Part shown: piece after piece, positions 22,800 through 34,999 of the stretch | Numbering within the stretch: the stretch's first letter is position 1 | How the letters are laid out: the number at the start of each line of letters is the position of its first letter | Assembly (NCBI RefSeq): GCF_000003815.2 | Contig: NC_049995.1 | Location: 3,964,330 to 4,028,329 of the forward strand | Source of the DNA: Branchiostoma floridae | Lineage: Eukaryota; Chordata; Leptocardii; Amphioxiformes; Branchiostomatidae | Length of the DNA stretch: 64,000 nt | Direction: 5' to 3' | Translations under genes and position numbers: made by a program | The notes under the pieces: model-generated | The model's database searches: none | What the model was told of the DNA's origin: nothing | Seen by the model: only the letters and a program-made list of their open reading frames with translations

Positions 22800-22887
22800 A
22801 CGTTAGACATTTTTTTTCAATGACGGAAAAAAATTGGCAGAATTTTTTTCACGGGCTGACGGACAGGCTAGGCCACTAGAGCCCTGT
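22800..22887. repeat. Nested TIR-element end inside the hAT-like element
   Basis: tgacggaaaaaaattggc and a terminal ggccactagagccctg resemble the end at 18735-18826 and the CAGGG-type terminus. This suggests an older element was captured within the 21.5 kb insertion. Confidence 0.4.
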
Positions 22888-23089
22888 TTCGAAGCATCAA
22901 AAATCCAAAATTTTCATATAGATATGTCTGGACAAATAATACCCGGGCCAGATCACGGAAGGCTGATTCCCTGTGCTTACAGTTTTTTTTAATATAACGT
23001 ATTTTGATGAAGAGGGTGGTCGTCGATAACTGAAAATGGGAGTAAAAGAGGCAACCGACATCCAATCTCAAGTGCATGATTATCCTCTC

Positions 23090-23225
23090 AAATTGCAGGA
23101 AATTGTGTTCTAGAGGGTTTGAAAATCCAAATTTTCCCGGGGGAGCATGCCCCCGGACACCCCTAGAATGCGAGCGCCTGCGGCGCTCGTCTCGCGCCTC
23201 CGGCGCTCATTACGCCCCTCCCAAA
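23090..23225 (+). repeat. Hairpin-rich repeat module (copy 1)
   Basis: Contains a near-palindromic CCGGGGGAGCATGCCCCCGG, then GAGCGCC-TGC-GGCGCTC and GCGCCTCCGGCGCT. The same module, with different stem sequences, is at 59500-59640. Weaker forms are in 29396-29690 and 45214-45517. Confidence 0.65.
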
Positions 23226-23505
23226 TATTTGGACGCATACTTTCAAAAACCTGGCGGGAACGCTGCATACAATCAACATTAATCTAATCCTGTGGTAAAT
23301 TTGGTATCAAAGAATAATTCGGTCACAAAAATGACTCCATCTACTGAGCACACATTCCCTGTAACCCTGCACTAACACCACCTAATAACCCCACTTATAA
23401 CCCGAGATTCAGAGCTTAAACAACTCTCTCTTCAAACAGCCTCATTCAGACCCTACCAGCTGCAAAAAACGCTCCATTCACGGAGGGCGGCCGCTGCATT
23501 TCGTG

Positions 23506-23516
23506 TAATCAGATTA
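23506..23516. promoter_or_regulatory. Palindromic homeodomain dimer site TAATCAGATTA
   Basis: This matches the P3-type site for paired-class K50 homeodomain dimers (TAATYNGATTA). It sits in a locally GC-rich patch (23470-23600), about 15 bp before ATGGCGCACGG. A chance match is quite possible. Confidence 0.25.
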
Positions 23517-23669
23517 TCTACGGGCAAAAATGGCGCACGGCAGGGTGGCTGGAGTGATGGACATTACTGCTGATGTCCAGTGGCGGGGCAGAAAAATTGT
23601 GATGGACCCATGACTGCACTGACCACCACTACTGCGAACTTTCGACACAACTGGCATATTTTACTTCTC

Positions 23670-25255
23670 TCAAACCCTTGTGAAATGAGAAAAAGTCCAC
23701 ACTTTTTGGTGAAGATATCATTTAGTGATAGAATACATGTCGTCTTGCCATGGAAACTGTATTTGATTAAGGCCTTATAAATTTACTAAAAACACTAAAA
23801 TAAAACATTGCCAAAAAATCTAAGTGCCAATCTGAAATAAGCTTTCAACCATTTCACATCGAATTTGTATTGGTTGGTTTAGGCAAAGTGGAGAACGTGG
23901 AAAAGTTAAAGCAAAAGAGATTTTTTGCATACTTCAAGGAAGAAGAAATTGTTCAAAAGAAACTACTTTATAAACAGGACACAACATGACTTAACATATT
24001 TCACAAAATAAATGTTCACATGGAGCAAGTCTGGCAAGAAAGGCCATAATAACAGGGTTGGAACAGCCGAGTGAAAGGCGCTAATATTCCTAAATGAGTG
24101 GTTTTGAGGTTACTTTGTTGCGGGAAATGTTTTCTCTGCGTGGGGCAGGTGGGTGTCTCGTACGTACCCTGTAATTTAAAAAATGGACTCAACTTTTTTT
24201 CAAGACTTAATAACTGGCCTGGTAGTGAATAGTGGAACTTCAACTTTCATCTCTTGAAATGGTCTAAGTACTCAAAAAGGAACAAGCTTTCTAAATGCCA
24301 TTTTTGTTGTAAATGATGCAGCCATACAATGAAGGGAAATGTTGAGAAATGGACTTTTAGTTGAAGGAAATGAATGATGGTCTTTTAAACGGTTAGAAAC
24401 CAGCTGCTGCTATAGTATTAATGACAATGAAATAATGGCCCTGCCCCACCCAGAAGTAAAACTCCCCAAATACAACACTGTAACTGCTGAACTATAATAA
24501 ATGTTTTTGTTTTTTTCAGCTTTAAGAAAATGTATCTTTTTGGTGAGCTTCTATTTTGCAATCACTTAAAAAAAGCTAAAAAGTTAATAGTTGGAAAACA
24601 CTTGCAATGAAAAAATTAGAAGACTGCAAGAACATTTTAGCTTATGACTTTTTTTTCTTCAATCCTATATAATAAAGTTCTGTATTTAAGAAATAAGGTA
24701 CACGGGATCACTGATACAGCAGCCAAAATTGGATCTACAAAGCCATGGATTAAATAATTGGAAAATGATGCAAGAAAGGTGCAATTTAAGTAGGATTTAA
24801 AAACAACAAAACAAAAAGAAAGCAACAAAAATTGTTCTTAATATAATACCCATCAAATTTGTTGTGGAATCTGAATGTTTTGCTCTCTCATTGGTCACAG
24901 CCTCCGGAGGATAGGGAGTGCTGTAGTCCGCCTCATTATATCAACACGAGCATGCACAAAGATGAAATTGGATTAATGGTGTTAACATGGTTCATTCTTC
25001 CTGTGCAGTTGGATTTGTAACGGGCGTGCGCTGAGTTAACGGGATTGGGCTAGTGTCAGCTGCCCAGACTCCCAACTACAGAAAACAACTTTAACAGTAC
25101 AACCACATCTAAAAAAAAACAATTACTTCTTAAAATGTATTCAACTGTTCTGCTGTCAAGACTTAAATATAGAAAAAAAAGGAATCTGGTTGGTCAATAG
25201 GTATGAGTAATTTATCAAAATACGCCATCCGATTGGTCAATTAGAATGAGTGTAT
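23670..25255. other. No gene recognised
   Basis: AT-rich DNA; short reading frames only. Nothing with splice-site or domain support. Confidence 0.45.
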
Positions 25256-25262
25256 TATTAGG

Positions 25263-25735
25263 GGAATCAAAGGTAATGACATTTTTCTACCTTTTCCAAC
25301 CTGAAAGACAAATGTATGTCTGAGCAGCAAGTCACAGGAACTACCGGTACTTACAAACAAACTACCAACAATTTTTCTGCGCAAAGTTCTATCCTTTTTC
25401 AGCCATACACCATTAAGGTGTGGAAGTGCTGGATTTGTACTAATCGCCCCCCCACCTCTGGTTATCCTTCGTAGCGGAAAAATCGAAGGTAATGACATTT
25501 TTCTACCTTTTCCAACCTGAAAGACACATTTCATTCTGAGCAGCAAGTTACAACAACGACTACTACTGACAAGCAAAACATCACTGTTTTTTCTGCACAA
25601 AGTTATATCCTTTTTCAGCCATACCATTAAAGTGTGGAAGCGCAGGATTTGTTCTAATCGACGACCACCTTTGGTAATCCTTCGTAGCGGGGAATCGAAG
25701 GTAATGACGTTTTTCTACCTTTTCGATGGAAGCGC
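25263..25735. repeat. Tandem repeat, period about 214 bp, 2.2 copies
   Basis: Units start aatcaaaggtaatgac / aatcgaaggtaatgac at 25265, 25481 and 25693. Each holds ttttctaccttttccaacctgaaagac, a gagcagcaagt block and tcctttttcagccata, and ends ccttcgtagcgg. The minus-strand frame 25241-25627 is built from two unit copies and is not a gene. Confidence 0.85.
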
Positions 25736-25739
25736 CGAT

Positions 25740-27085
25740 CAATTAGGTGTATTAAGGTGCATTAAGGTCCTGGTTCTATCAACCCCCGGGGGCCATTAGG
25801 AGCTTAAATGACAGGTAAGGTTTCAAACCACCTGTGGCTCACAGGGCAAGAACAACTCAGTTTGTAGTGGTATCGGTAGATACATGTACAGGACTGCAAC
25901 ACTGGGTGCATATGGACACCTAATTCTTGACAGTTGGTGCACAAATACACTTGGATATTTTTAGGTACCACTAAGACTAATTAAGGTACCATTAAGATAC
26001 ATTAAGGTACCATTGTAATATATTGAATATATATATATAAAGGACACACACAGCACAGTCTTTACAATTCAGGTCTACAGTAAACAGTAAGCCTTTGTTA
26101 GTTGCATGTTTAAAAACTTGAAGTAAGGTAAGACATTTGAGTTCGTGCATTTCATATTGTACAACCAACATATTTTCTTTGCACCTAAACATTTCAGGTT
26201 AAGATTCTCAAAAACAATTTTCCATCCTTGGGATCGAACTTTACATGTCTACCTTAGGAAAGGTGACCATTCTTTATAATATTTGAACTCATTCTAAACA
26301 TTAAAATATTTATGACAGGAATATTTCATCTTCTTAAATCTTTCGTTTAAATTTCTCACACTGCAAGGGTAAAGAACTCTAAGAAGATAATACACACATA
26401 ATTGGTTTTGAAAGGCCTTGAAGCTGAAGCTGAAGAAAACTTAAATCTGGCAGGAGGTACGTAAATGTCATATTACTTAAATGCTTTAATGTGATCTCTT
26501 TGGAGAAAGTGGTGGGGGACCTTTCTGTGAATTCGCTAATGCCAAAAGTATCAGGTAAATATGTTTTTGCTACACCAGGGATAATACTGTTTGGAAACAA
26601 ACCCACGATGAAATGTTGAGGCCTCAAGGGGTAGAGCAAAAATAGAATGAGCCAAATGTCACTAAAATCAAAATGCTGATCATGTTAAAAAGAAAACTGT
26701 CCCTCCAGAAGGCTACAATCTTTTAACACAAAATACCATAGAAATTTCTGTTCAATACCAAACTGTTACTAGTAGCAGAAGTTGAGACATTTATTTATCT
26801 ATTTATTGATTGATACTTTTCTTTCTTTTCTTTGTTATCATAATTAATTCTAAAAAGAATAAGCCCAACAATTTTCAAGCGAAAGTAGAAACGAAACTGA
26901 CAGACTGTGTACAAATTAAGGATCACCTCAAACAGAAAGGTAGGTATTGTTCTGACAGAACATTATGCATTGAGGTCAATTAGGTGATAAAGAAACTTTA
27001 ACACAATTACCACGAATCTCAGTTATTGGATAATACAATTGCCAATGAGAACTGTTCTACCAGTGTCAGAGATGGAAACATGAGA
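25740..27085. other. No gene; short ATTAAGGT(AC) repeats
   Basis: A few attaaggtacc-like words (25750-26015) and a short (AT)n at about 26024-26039 are present. No gene was recognised. Confidence 0.5.
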
Positions 27086-27090
27086 CAGGT

Positions 27091-27695
27091 ACAGGTACCA
27101 CACCTGTTGGAGAAACACCTGTGGATTAGGGGCAAGATCAAAGGATCAAATTATTTTCTCTGGTGACTGGAGAAACATCCCAAACATCTGACTGGGTCAA
27201 ATTTGACTCCCAACCACACCTAACTTACTCCTAATCAGGCCCCAACTGTTTCAAAACCCATTCAAACTCTCCATTCCACTCCTGAACATATTGAAATATT
27301 TACCACACCTGTTGAAAGAACACCTGTGGATTAGGAATAAGATCAAAGGATCACTGAAGCATCAGGAATATTTTCTCTGGTGACTACAGAAACATCTAAA
27401 ACATCTGACTGTCAATCAATGCGGACTTACTCCCAACCATTCCCCAACTGTTTCACAACCCATTCAAGACCTTCATTCCACTCCAGAACATTTTGAACTA
27501 TTTACCACACCTGTTGAAAGAACACCTGTGGATTAGGGAAAAGATCAAAGAATCACTGAAGCATCAGGAATATTTTCTTTGAAGACTAGAAAACATCCCA
27601 AACATCTTACTGGTCAAATTCGACTCCTAACCATTGCTAACTTACTCCCAACCATTCCCCAAATGTTTCACAACCCATTCCAGACCTCCTTTCTA
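27091..27695. repeat. Tandem repeat, period about 203 bp, 3 copies
   Basis: Copies start at ccacacctgttg at 27098, 27303 and 27505. Shared blocks are acacctgtggattagg, aagatcaaaggatca, attttctctggtgact, cttactcccaaccattcccc and tcacaacccattc. Confidence 0.85.
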
Positions 27696-28064
27696 AAACA
27701 ATTGGCTGGTGCAGGCAACCAATAGTAGCATGAGTACCATTCTTCGTAGTGACTGCTGGGTCAATACTTTAGCTGGCTAACCGTGCACTAGCGAACGTAT
27801 AAGCCAAAAGTCACTACAGAGGATGGTACTCAGACTAGACCAATAGCCAACCTCACAGACCAACTGCTAACCACAACAGACCTTGCTACCAACCTTCCTT
27901 CAACCAAAGTCTAGCCGGGGACGGTTTGAAGTGGTCAGCAGGTCGTCTTTTGGAGTGGTCATCGTCAGCTATGTGTGACAGGGACTTTGGGCATGATTGA
28001 AAATCTACATCAACTTGTTAACAAGAGTAGGGTTAAGCCCCAACGTGCTTGGCTATGAAACGTG

Positions 28065-28830
28065 AGCATTCGCGGTACCACATTGCATTATCATTATCAG
28101 CCATTGAAAAAGCACTACACTTCGCCCTTTTGAAAGCCAACTCGCTTTATCTTTATCACTAGTGATAGGATTCATACAAGGTGTGACAGGGTCCTTGAAT
28201 AATATGCTTGGCTACAATACACCAGTGGTAGAGAAACTGCATTTCACTATCAGCAATCGAAAAAGCACTACACTTCGCCTCATAGAAAGCCAACTTGCTT
28301 TATCTTTCAGTATACCTTTATCACTAGTGATAAGATTCATACAAGGTGTGACAGGGCCCTTAAAACACTTTAGTGATACCTGAAGATGCACTATCACTCA
28401 GTTTCAGCCATTGAAAAAAGCACTACACTTCGCCTCATTGAGAGCCAACTTGCTTTATCTTCACTTTACCTTTATCACTAGAGATAGGATTTGTACAAGG
28501 TGTGACAGGGTCCTTGAATAATATGCTTGGCTACAATACACCAGTGGTAGAGAAACTGCATTTCACTATCAGCAATCGAAAAAGCACTACACTTCGCCTC
28601 ATAGAAAGCCAACTTGCTTTATCTTTCAGTATACCTTTATCACTAGTGATAAGATTCATACAAGGTGTGACAGGGCACTTGAAACACTTTAGTGTTACCT
28701 GAAGATGCACTATCACTCAGTATCAGCCATTGAAAAAAGCACTACACTTCGCCTCATTGAGATCCAACTTGCTTTATCTTTCACTATACCTTTATCACTT
28801 GTGATAAGATTCATACAAGGTGTGACCAGC
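28065..28830. repeat. Higher-order tandem repeat: about 160 bp monomers in 319 bp dimers
   Basis: The marker tttatcactagtgata-like word followed by ttcatacaaggtgtga appears five times, near 28152, 28318, 28471, 28636 and 28792, with alternating spacing of about 166, 153, 165 and 156 bp. Alternate monomers are almost identical (tccttgaataatatgcttgg at 28192 and 28511, offset 319), while adjacent monomers differ. ATCACTAGTGAT within the marker is a perfect palindrome. Short open frames here simply repeat with the array. Confidence 0.85.
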
Positions 28831-29395
28831 TCTTAAAACCACACCTTCATGTCACTAGAAGAAGCTTCTCTCCACAGGTGTAAGCAGATAGAGAGGAAAG
28901 ATAAGAACAGTGAAACCGCAAATCTTCACATCTCCCTGGTAGGTACAGCACGCCTGGGGTGGGGGCAACGACCCTTGTCGAAAGTCAAACCTTTCTGAGT
29001 CTAACCTAATCCTTCACTAAATCCACACCTGACTGGTCTTTTAGTTTGCTGTGCAGTGTTTTTTCTACCTTTTCGTTGGTCAGTTGGCACCTGTATGTGT
29101 AAAGCCCAGTTGATAGGCTTCCCAAGCATTTAATTTTGTTATCGCCAGAAGGTCACACGATTTTGATATCGGCATAGGGCCACAATTTTTTTTGCCTAAA
29201 AATCTGCCTTAGCATACAAAGTATTTGTGGTGTTCAACCATAATGTGTTATACATCTAAATTAACGTTTTCTGAAGCTCTCCTTCTGATACAGTACCTTA
29301 CGTTTTTGGTGAGAAAGACTGAGATTTTATCACGTCCTGTTTAGCATTGACTGAAATGAAAAACCAAGATGACTAAAAATTTAAGTTTTCAAGCA

Positions 29396-29690
29396 ACATC
29401 TAGCCAGCATCTGACCTTCCGTCCTTTGACACTGGAACGGACAAAAATTTTGCCCATTCCGTCCTCTGTGATGGACAAAAATCAGCATGTAAAGATATCA
29501 ATTAAACCGTGTTGGGTCCAAGAGCAAAATTTACCACTCAAAATAGAAGAAATTGCATTTCAGAGGGTCTAGATTTCCAGGGGAGCATACCCTCGAGTCC
29601 TCGACCCTTCTAGGACTGTTGCACCTTCGACAGGATTTCCAATCAAAATCCTGGGGACGGAAAAAAATTCAGGCTGTCAAGGTGTCTAAC
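29396..29690 (+). repeat. TIR-type repeat, copy related to 45214-45517
   Basis: Starts ctagccagcatctg, then ttccgtcctttga, a gatggacaaaaat block, aaattgcatttcagagggtc, a ggggagcataccc block and caccttcgacagga. It ends ggacggaaaaaaattcaggctg. The copy at 45214 shows the full CAGGGTTCTAGCCAGC terminus, which is damaged here. Confidence 0.7.
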
Positions 29691-29874
29691 TCCAACAATG
29701 GGAGGCTCCACTGAACCTGAAGGGCCTGCTCCCCCATCAGACAAAACAATACATGCCGTTCCACAACTCGGCTTTCATGTCTAAAGTGGACACTCTCTGC
29801 TGTGCAAATAGTACGGGTAGTATTGCTCTGTTGTAGGTATAACACAGACACTGCGAAAAGGAGTCGCAAAACAG

Positions 29875-30390
29875 AGTCAAAGTCAAAGTCCATTTCCAAG
29901 GAAGGTATTCCTGATCTTTAAAATGTAAGATTTAACCATTCCCTGCTAAGGGAGCACCTTTTGGCTGCCAAATTTGGCAGTAGGGTTAGGGTTAAACTAC
30001 ATGTAAGACTGCAAAAAAAGAGTCACAAATAGAGTCAAACTCAAAATCCATTTCCATTTCCAAGGAAGGTATTCCTGACCTTTAGCATAAATGTAAAGAT
30101 TTAACCATTCTTTGCTTAGGTGGTGCCTTTTGGCTTCGGGAGTTGGCGGTAGGGTTAGGGTTAAACTACATGTAAGAAACTGCACACAAAAAAAGAGTCA
30201 CAGAACAAGAGTTGAACTCAAACTCCATTTCCAATGAAGGTATTCCCAATTCGTAACCCAAATGTAAAAATGTAACCTTCCCAGGAGGTTACCAAGGGAA
30301 ACTTTTAAATGCAGGAGTTTGGCAGCCAGTTTAAGGTTAAATTTTAACAATGTGGAAAAGAGTCAAAGAACAGACTCAAAATTAATTGTC
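29875..30390. repeat. Tandem repeat, period about 167 bp, about 3 copies
   Basis: Units share gaaggtattcc (29901, 30065 and 30236), atgtaaaga-like, ttaaccattc and a gttaaactacatgtaag block. Two units carry gtagggttagggtta near their ends. Confidence 0.8.
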
Positions 30391-33300
30391 AGGAAAACAC
30401 TACCAGTTCAAGATCCGTAGAATATCTGAAAAATTTAACCTTCCTCTACTAAGGGATACCCTTTTGATCTACAGGAGTAAGTCAGCATGTATAATGTTAA
30501 GGCAGGTGTGTTATCATAACCTAATTCCAACACCTTGGGAAAAAAACAGGAGCTCTTCACTGTGCAAACCCTTTTTTTCAAGTGTCTCCTCTTGCTATGT
30601 GCCCCTCCCCCCTCCTGTCAGCAAGGGTTTCACATCTCTCTACCCTCCTGTGATCTTCAGGAACAGTAATGTTGACACTAAACACTCGAGCATACACATA
30701 ACAGATAAATACCTGAACAGCACTGAACAAGTCTGGGAATGTTCTGTTCAAGAGTAGGTCTTCTGACATTTTGGGGGTACTCAAATTATGCATTTATTTT
30801 TCAGGAAATTGTACTTTTGTACAATAATTGACTGAACAATTGGCTGACATTCAAGTACGGACATTCACAATATTGTAAATCAATTTCCATTCTGCACTGG
30901 TCTCATTTGTAGTAAGAGTAAAAAAAGGAGGTTTTGTGATGTTTTTATTGTCTGGGATATCTACAGAGTCTTTGATTTTTTTTCCTGTAAAAACTGAGTT
31001 TCTGATGTCTGAAATTGATATTTACAATATTACACTTTGTTTGTAAAAAGGCTTTACAGAGAAAATGTACAAGAGCTGTGTTTGTCAGTTGGTCCTGTTA
31101 CCAAAGCTTTAGGAATGTTTGTAAAAAAAACACTATAGTCAGATTTCTTTTAGTTTCATGGGAATCTTTGGAATGGGAAATTCCCTCTGGAAAAATTCTG
31201 TCATTATCAGATTTCAAAAGTTGTGAAAATCTATCATTGGCCAAACTTTATTTCCCTCACTACAATAAAAGAAAAGACTGGGAATGAGTTGGTGAAGAAC
31301 TGCATACAAGACATAAAAAAATGTTTTTAAAAGATGTGATGTTTAAATTTAAAACTGTAATGGCTGAGCTTACATAGCACAGTTTGTCTGCTTAGTCTGC
31401 TATAATTTTTGAAACCTCTATTCAAAATAAACAATTTGATGTTTTACAGTAGCTACCTACCTAGTCCTTTGACCTCTTGATCGTTGGGGGAACAAGGTAG
31501 ACATGAAGATGGAGAGTTGTAACTTATCCTAACCAAATATGCTATACAGCATGCTAGTCTATTTGTAAAGTATATCTGCTCAGATCTAGAGACATCAGTT
31601 TGAATGGAAGCGAAAGTCACACCACACCAACAGACATTTATACAGGCTTTCAACACAGGTTTTCATCAATTTAGGAAGTCTACAGTAACCAACGTTGAAA
31701 AGAAATGTAACCTCAAGACACTTAAAGACAAGAACGCACGACAAAGAAACACTGACAGCTTCCTTGTAAGAAATGCATTTGAGGGAAACCCACAACCACA
31801 ATAGTGGTCTCAGCCCTGTGACTCTGATATGGCTTCCCTACACATAACACACAGACCGTGACAACAACAATATCCACCATGTAAAATGGAAACAAACTCT
31901 TTAACATTCCTCTCACAACTTCAAACCACAAAACAATAATGATACACACTTTTCCTTGTGTATAGCAATTGCCAATACCATATACAACAGTTAGCAACAC
32001 TTTTAGTACAACATATTGACCATGTACTTCAGTAACCAGTGTTCGCTGTATTCTATGTCAATACGTTATTCCACATAGCAGGTTTGCAAAGACATAACCG
32101 CAAGCTTCCCCAAACAAGCAATACACCTGTCCTACAACGGTGACACCTACCTTGCTGTAACTGCTCAGGTGTTAAATCCAAGACGTCTTGGAGCAAAACG
32201 TCTTGACGTAGAAGGAACGGCGTGTGTAGCAAGGATCCCGGGAAGGAACGTGTGCCGGCACTGCAAGCTGTTCAGCTGGTTTTCACACACTACAATGATC
32301 ACCACCTTAGGGGACACAAAAGATGCCTCATTAATATTCATGAGCTGACACCCCTCAGCCAATTGTCTATCAGTCAGGCTTGAAGTCATGAATATGCATA
32401 AGGAGGAAGGTGAGTGCCTTGGGGGCAAATTGTGCATGAAATTTATGCTAATGATGGTAATAAGATAAGGTATTGAAAAGAGGGCACAACTCAATGGGAA
32501 GCCTTTTTCATAAATATGTGAAGTTTCGGATGCCAAAAATAGTTCTCAGCTGATGATGTGGACAGGTATTTGGAATCTGTTCTATCAAATCCTACAAATC
32601 AAATGCTACGCTAAAACTTACACAAGTACAACACTAGGATCCGAACTGATAGTCTCAGACAGCTAGTTTTCAAAAGACCTGATAACAATCAATTCACCAC
32701 ACTTTCCTCTCTCCAAAGAAAGGTAAAAATATAAAATTCAAATATTCTGCAAAAGACAGTTGGCAAAACTGGGCACAACAGAGAAAAGCACTATCTTTCT
32801 GGGCTAACTAACTTTATTCCACTTTGACTACTCACTAAACGTCTTTTTCAATACAAAACATGCCCACAACGTTTGGAGAAAATTAGAGTAGGAGTATTTG
32901 AATCACTTTGTACCATTTTTCAACCAAGCTGACATAAATGTTTCCAATGCCTTGTACACAGTCAACAAGTGTGTCCTCCCCTCAGAGATGTCCTCTTTGT
33001 TGTCCCAACCATACCACCTGTATGAACATCTTTCATGACCCCCTAGGTGCACACCCCTGTGGAGTGATGACTGGACCTGAGGCCTGCTGTCACAAGGCTA
33101 TTGTTAGGGATGGTCCACTATTGTCCAGGATGGTTCCACAGCTGTGAGGTCCAGTCAAGAGTGACAGGGACCTGAATATGTCCAGGGACTGGCCATTATT
33201 ACATAGAGTAGGTGTAAAGAGACATTTTAAAACTTTTTCTACATTATTGTATTGGTTATCCCCTTGCAATAAGTCTTCGGACATGAGTTTGGAAATAAAG

Positions 33301-34110
33301 ATGTATACAATTTTTACATTATAATATACTGAAGTAGAAAACAAACAACAGAAATATTTCGCATATGATAAAATAAAGAGATACTGGTGGTTATTCTTAA
33401 ATCTTATGCTTACAAGTCTACTCTCATTTAGTCCTTCTCTGCACTAGACAGAGATGGCTAAGTGACCATTGAACTTGCAATACCAAACTTATTTGTGTAC
33501 CCTTTAAGTTGTGATTAGACAATGTCAGAACACAGTAAAAGAAGTGTTCTTCAATTGGTTATATACTCATAACTTCTTGTGGGGTGTTACAGACAAGACA
33601 ACAGTGAGAAAATTCACTCAGAGACCCTTTAACAGGAAATAATGAACATTCCCTTACTTTCAGCCAGCTGACAATACATGGCTATTGTCTGCTCTTTATA
33701 TCATAATGATAGAGGGTGCCCTGACACCCCCTGTCAGGTAGTATTGTCTGTACCCCCTAACATCTGCTGAGGTGCTCACAGGAGGACACACACGCTGGTA
33801 CACCACAGGCCTGGGGTGGAAATAATTGTATTATCTGCTCAAGAGATGGGGATTCATAGCCTGGAAACAAGATCCCAGCCCGATCTCAAAAATATCTATC
33901 ATGTGTGGCCCCACAGATAGAAAAAGATTGGGCTGGGGTCACAGACGTGTTAAAGCTTCTTTTTTTTTAATACCAATCTTTTTTTTTTCACTTTCTGTTT
34001 TTCACCAATACAGTGTATCACATCCTGAGATTAATTGGATGAATGGATTGCAATTTTCGTCAATCTCAACAACAAGAAGCAAATTTAACTTTTTGTCCTG
34101 TGACAGAGGA
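30390..34110. other. No gene recognised
   Basis: AT-rich DNA with short overlapping frames on both strands (the longest about 123 codons), none with domain motifs or convincing splice sites. Poly-T runs lie near 33960-33990. Confidence 0.45.
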
Positions 34111-34115
34111 ACAGG

Positions 34116-34287
34116 CCCTTTCAGTGTTAAAACTGCCCAAGAAGACCACTCAGGGGACCTACTAGTATGTAAACAGGCGGTCTCTACATATAGGAGATAA
34201 GGGGAAAAATGTCTAGGGAACCAGAAAAAATGGTCATTGCCCAGGTGGTCCTTATGTAGAGGTGGTCACTTGTACAGGTTTGTCATC
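34116..34287. repeat. Diverged copy of the 6026 MITE family
   Basis: Shares aagaagaccac, caggggac, cggtctct, caggtggtc and ggtggtcact with 6026-6205. Its termini are too diverged to define TIRs. Confidence 0.55.
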
Positions 34288-34435
34288 CCCATATGAAGTA
34301 ATCTTCTAGCTAGCATTCGCACAATAATGCAACTTCACTACAGCTCATATTTTCAGGCATTTCAATGATGAGAAGTCGTTCTTGTACCATTGTCACAAAA
34401 GTCTGAGAAGGAAAGATGATGCTAGCTGTGCTGTG

Positions 34436-34771
34436 CTACTTGCAATGACCGCTTGACTTTGACAAATGACCCTTGAGTGACCTACATCTCCACTGGTTTC
34501 CCTGATATTTGCTCACCTTTTCAGCCCTTTCCTCTTTGAAGTTCTGTTCTTCTTTCCTGTTTTGGACACTTTGATCGTTTACCATAGAATTCATTAATTC
34601 CTTTTTGTTAAACGAAGTAAATGAGGTCTTTTTGTGCCATGGTTTATTTGTGTTCTCTGTTTGTTCTTTGGTGGTCTCAGGCTGAAAGAAGGTCCATTTT
34701 GATGGAAAGGTCTTTTGAAGGGCAGAAAAATGGCGGGAGGCCTTTGCTTTGCATGAGAATGTTCCGGTCAC
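34436..34771 (-). other. Unassigned 111-codon reading frame
   Basis: An open frame with a lysine- and glutamate-rich second half. It has no recognisable domain, signal peptide or membrane segment. No splice-site or conservation evidence is available, so it may be a chance frame in AT-rich DNA. Confidence 0.12.
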
Positions 34772-34999
34772 ATTTCTGTGCCCTGGGAATGTTTTAATGA
34801 AGTCAGGCCCACCTCATAAATTCTACTGGACCTGTAAATATTTTGTTCTCAGCTTTGTCAGCTCTTTTCAAATACTACTACTAGCACATTCTTTTTTGAG
34901 AAGTCACAAATTACTATATGCCCACGGACAACTTTCGCATTCTATAACATTACAAGCAAAACCAGTGTTAAACCTTAAACCTGAAAATAAAAATTAATC

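Larger units (their letters stand above)
21477..23265. mobile_element. hAT-like transposon, 1789 bp, 16 bp TIRs, 8 bp TSD
   Basis: The element begins CAGCGTTCCCGCCAGG and ends CCTGGCGGGAACGCTG, perfect 16 bp inverted repeats. It is flanked by catacaat on both sides (21469-21476 and 23266-23273), an exact 8 bp target-site duplication characteristic of hAT transposons. Near both ends tttggacgca-type words recur inside the TIR. No transposase-sized reading frame is present, so it is non-autonomous. The interior is composite: a CpG-rich middle (21700-22620), a fragment ending agagccctg at about 22887, and a hairpin-bearing module at 23090-23220 that also occurs elsewhere. Confidence 0.9.

Noticed and set aside
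25241-25627. 128-codon minus-strand frame with internal repeats
   Set aside because: Two copies of the 214 bp tandem unit read in one frame.
28162-28702. Two nearly identical 66-73 codon proteins
   Set aside because: They are the same part of adjacent 319 bp array units, with no start context or motif.
29980-30170. Interstitial telomere repeats (TTAGGG)
   Set aside because: Only two short gtagggttaggg words, at equivalent places in a 167 bp tandem array; too short to be telomeric.
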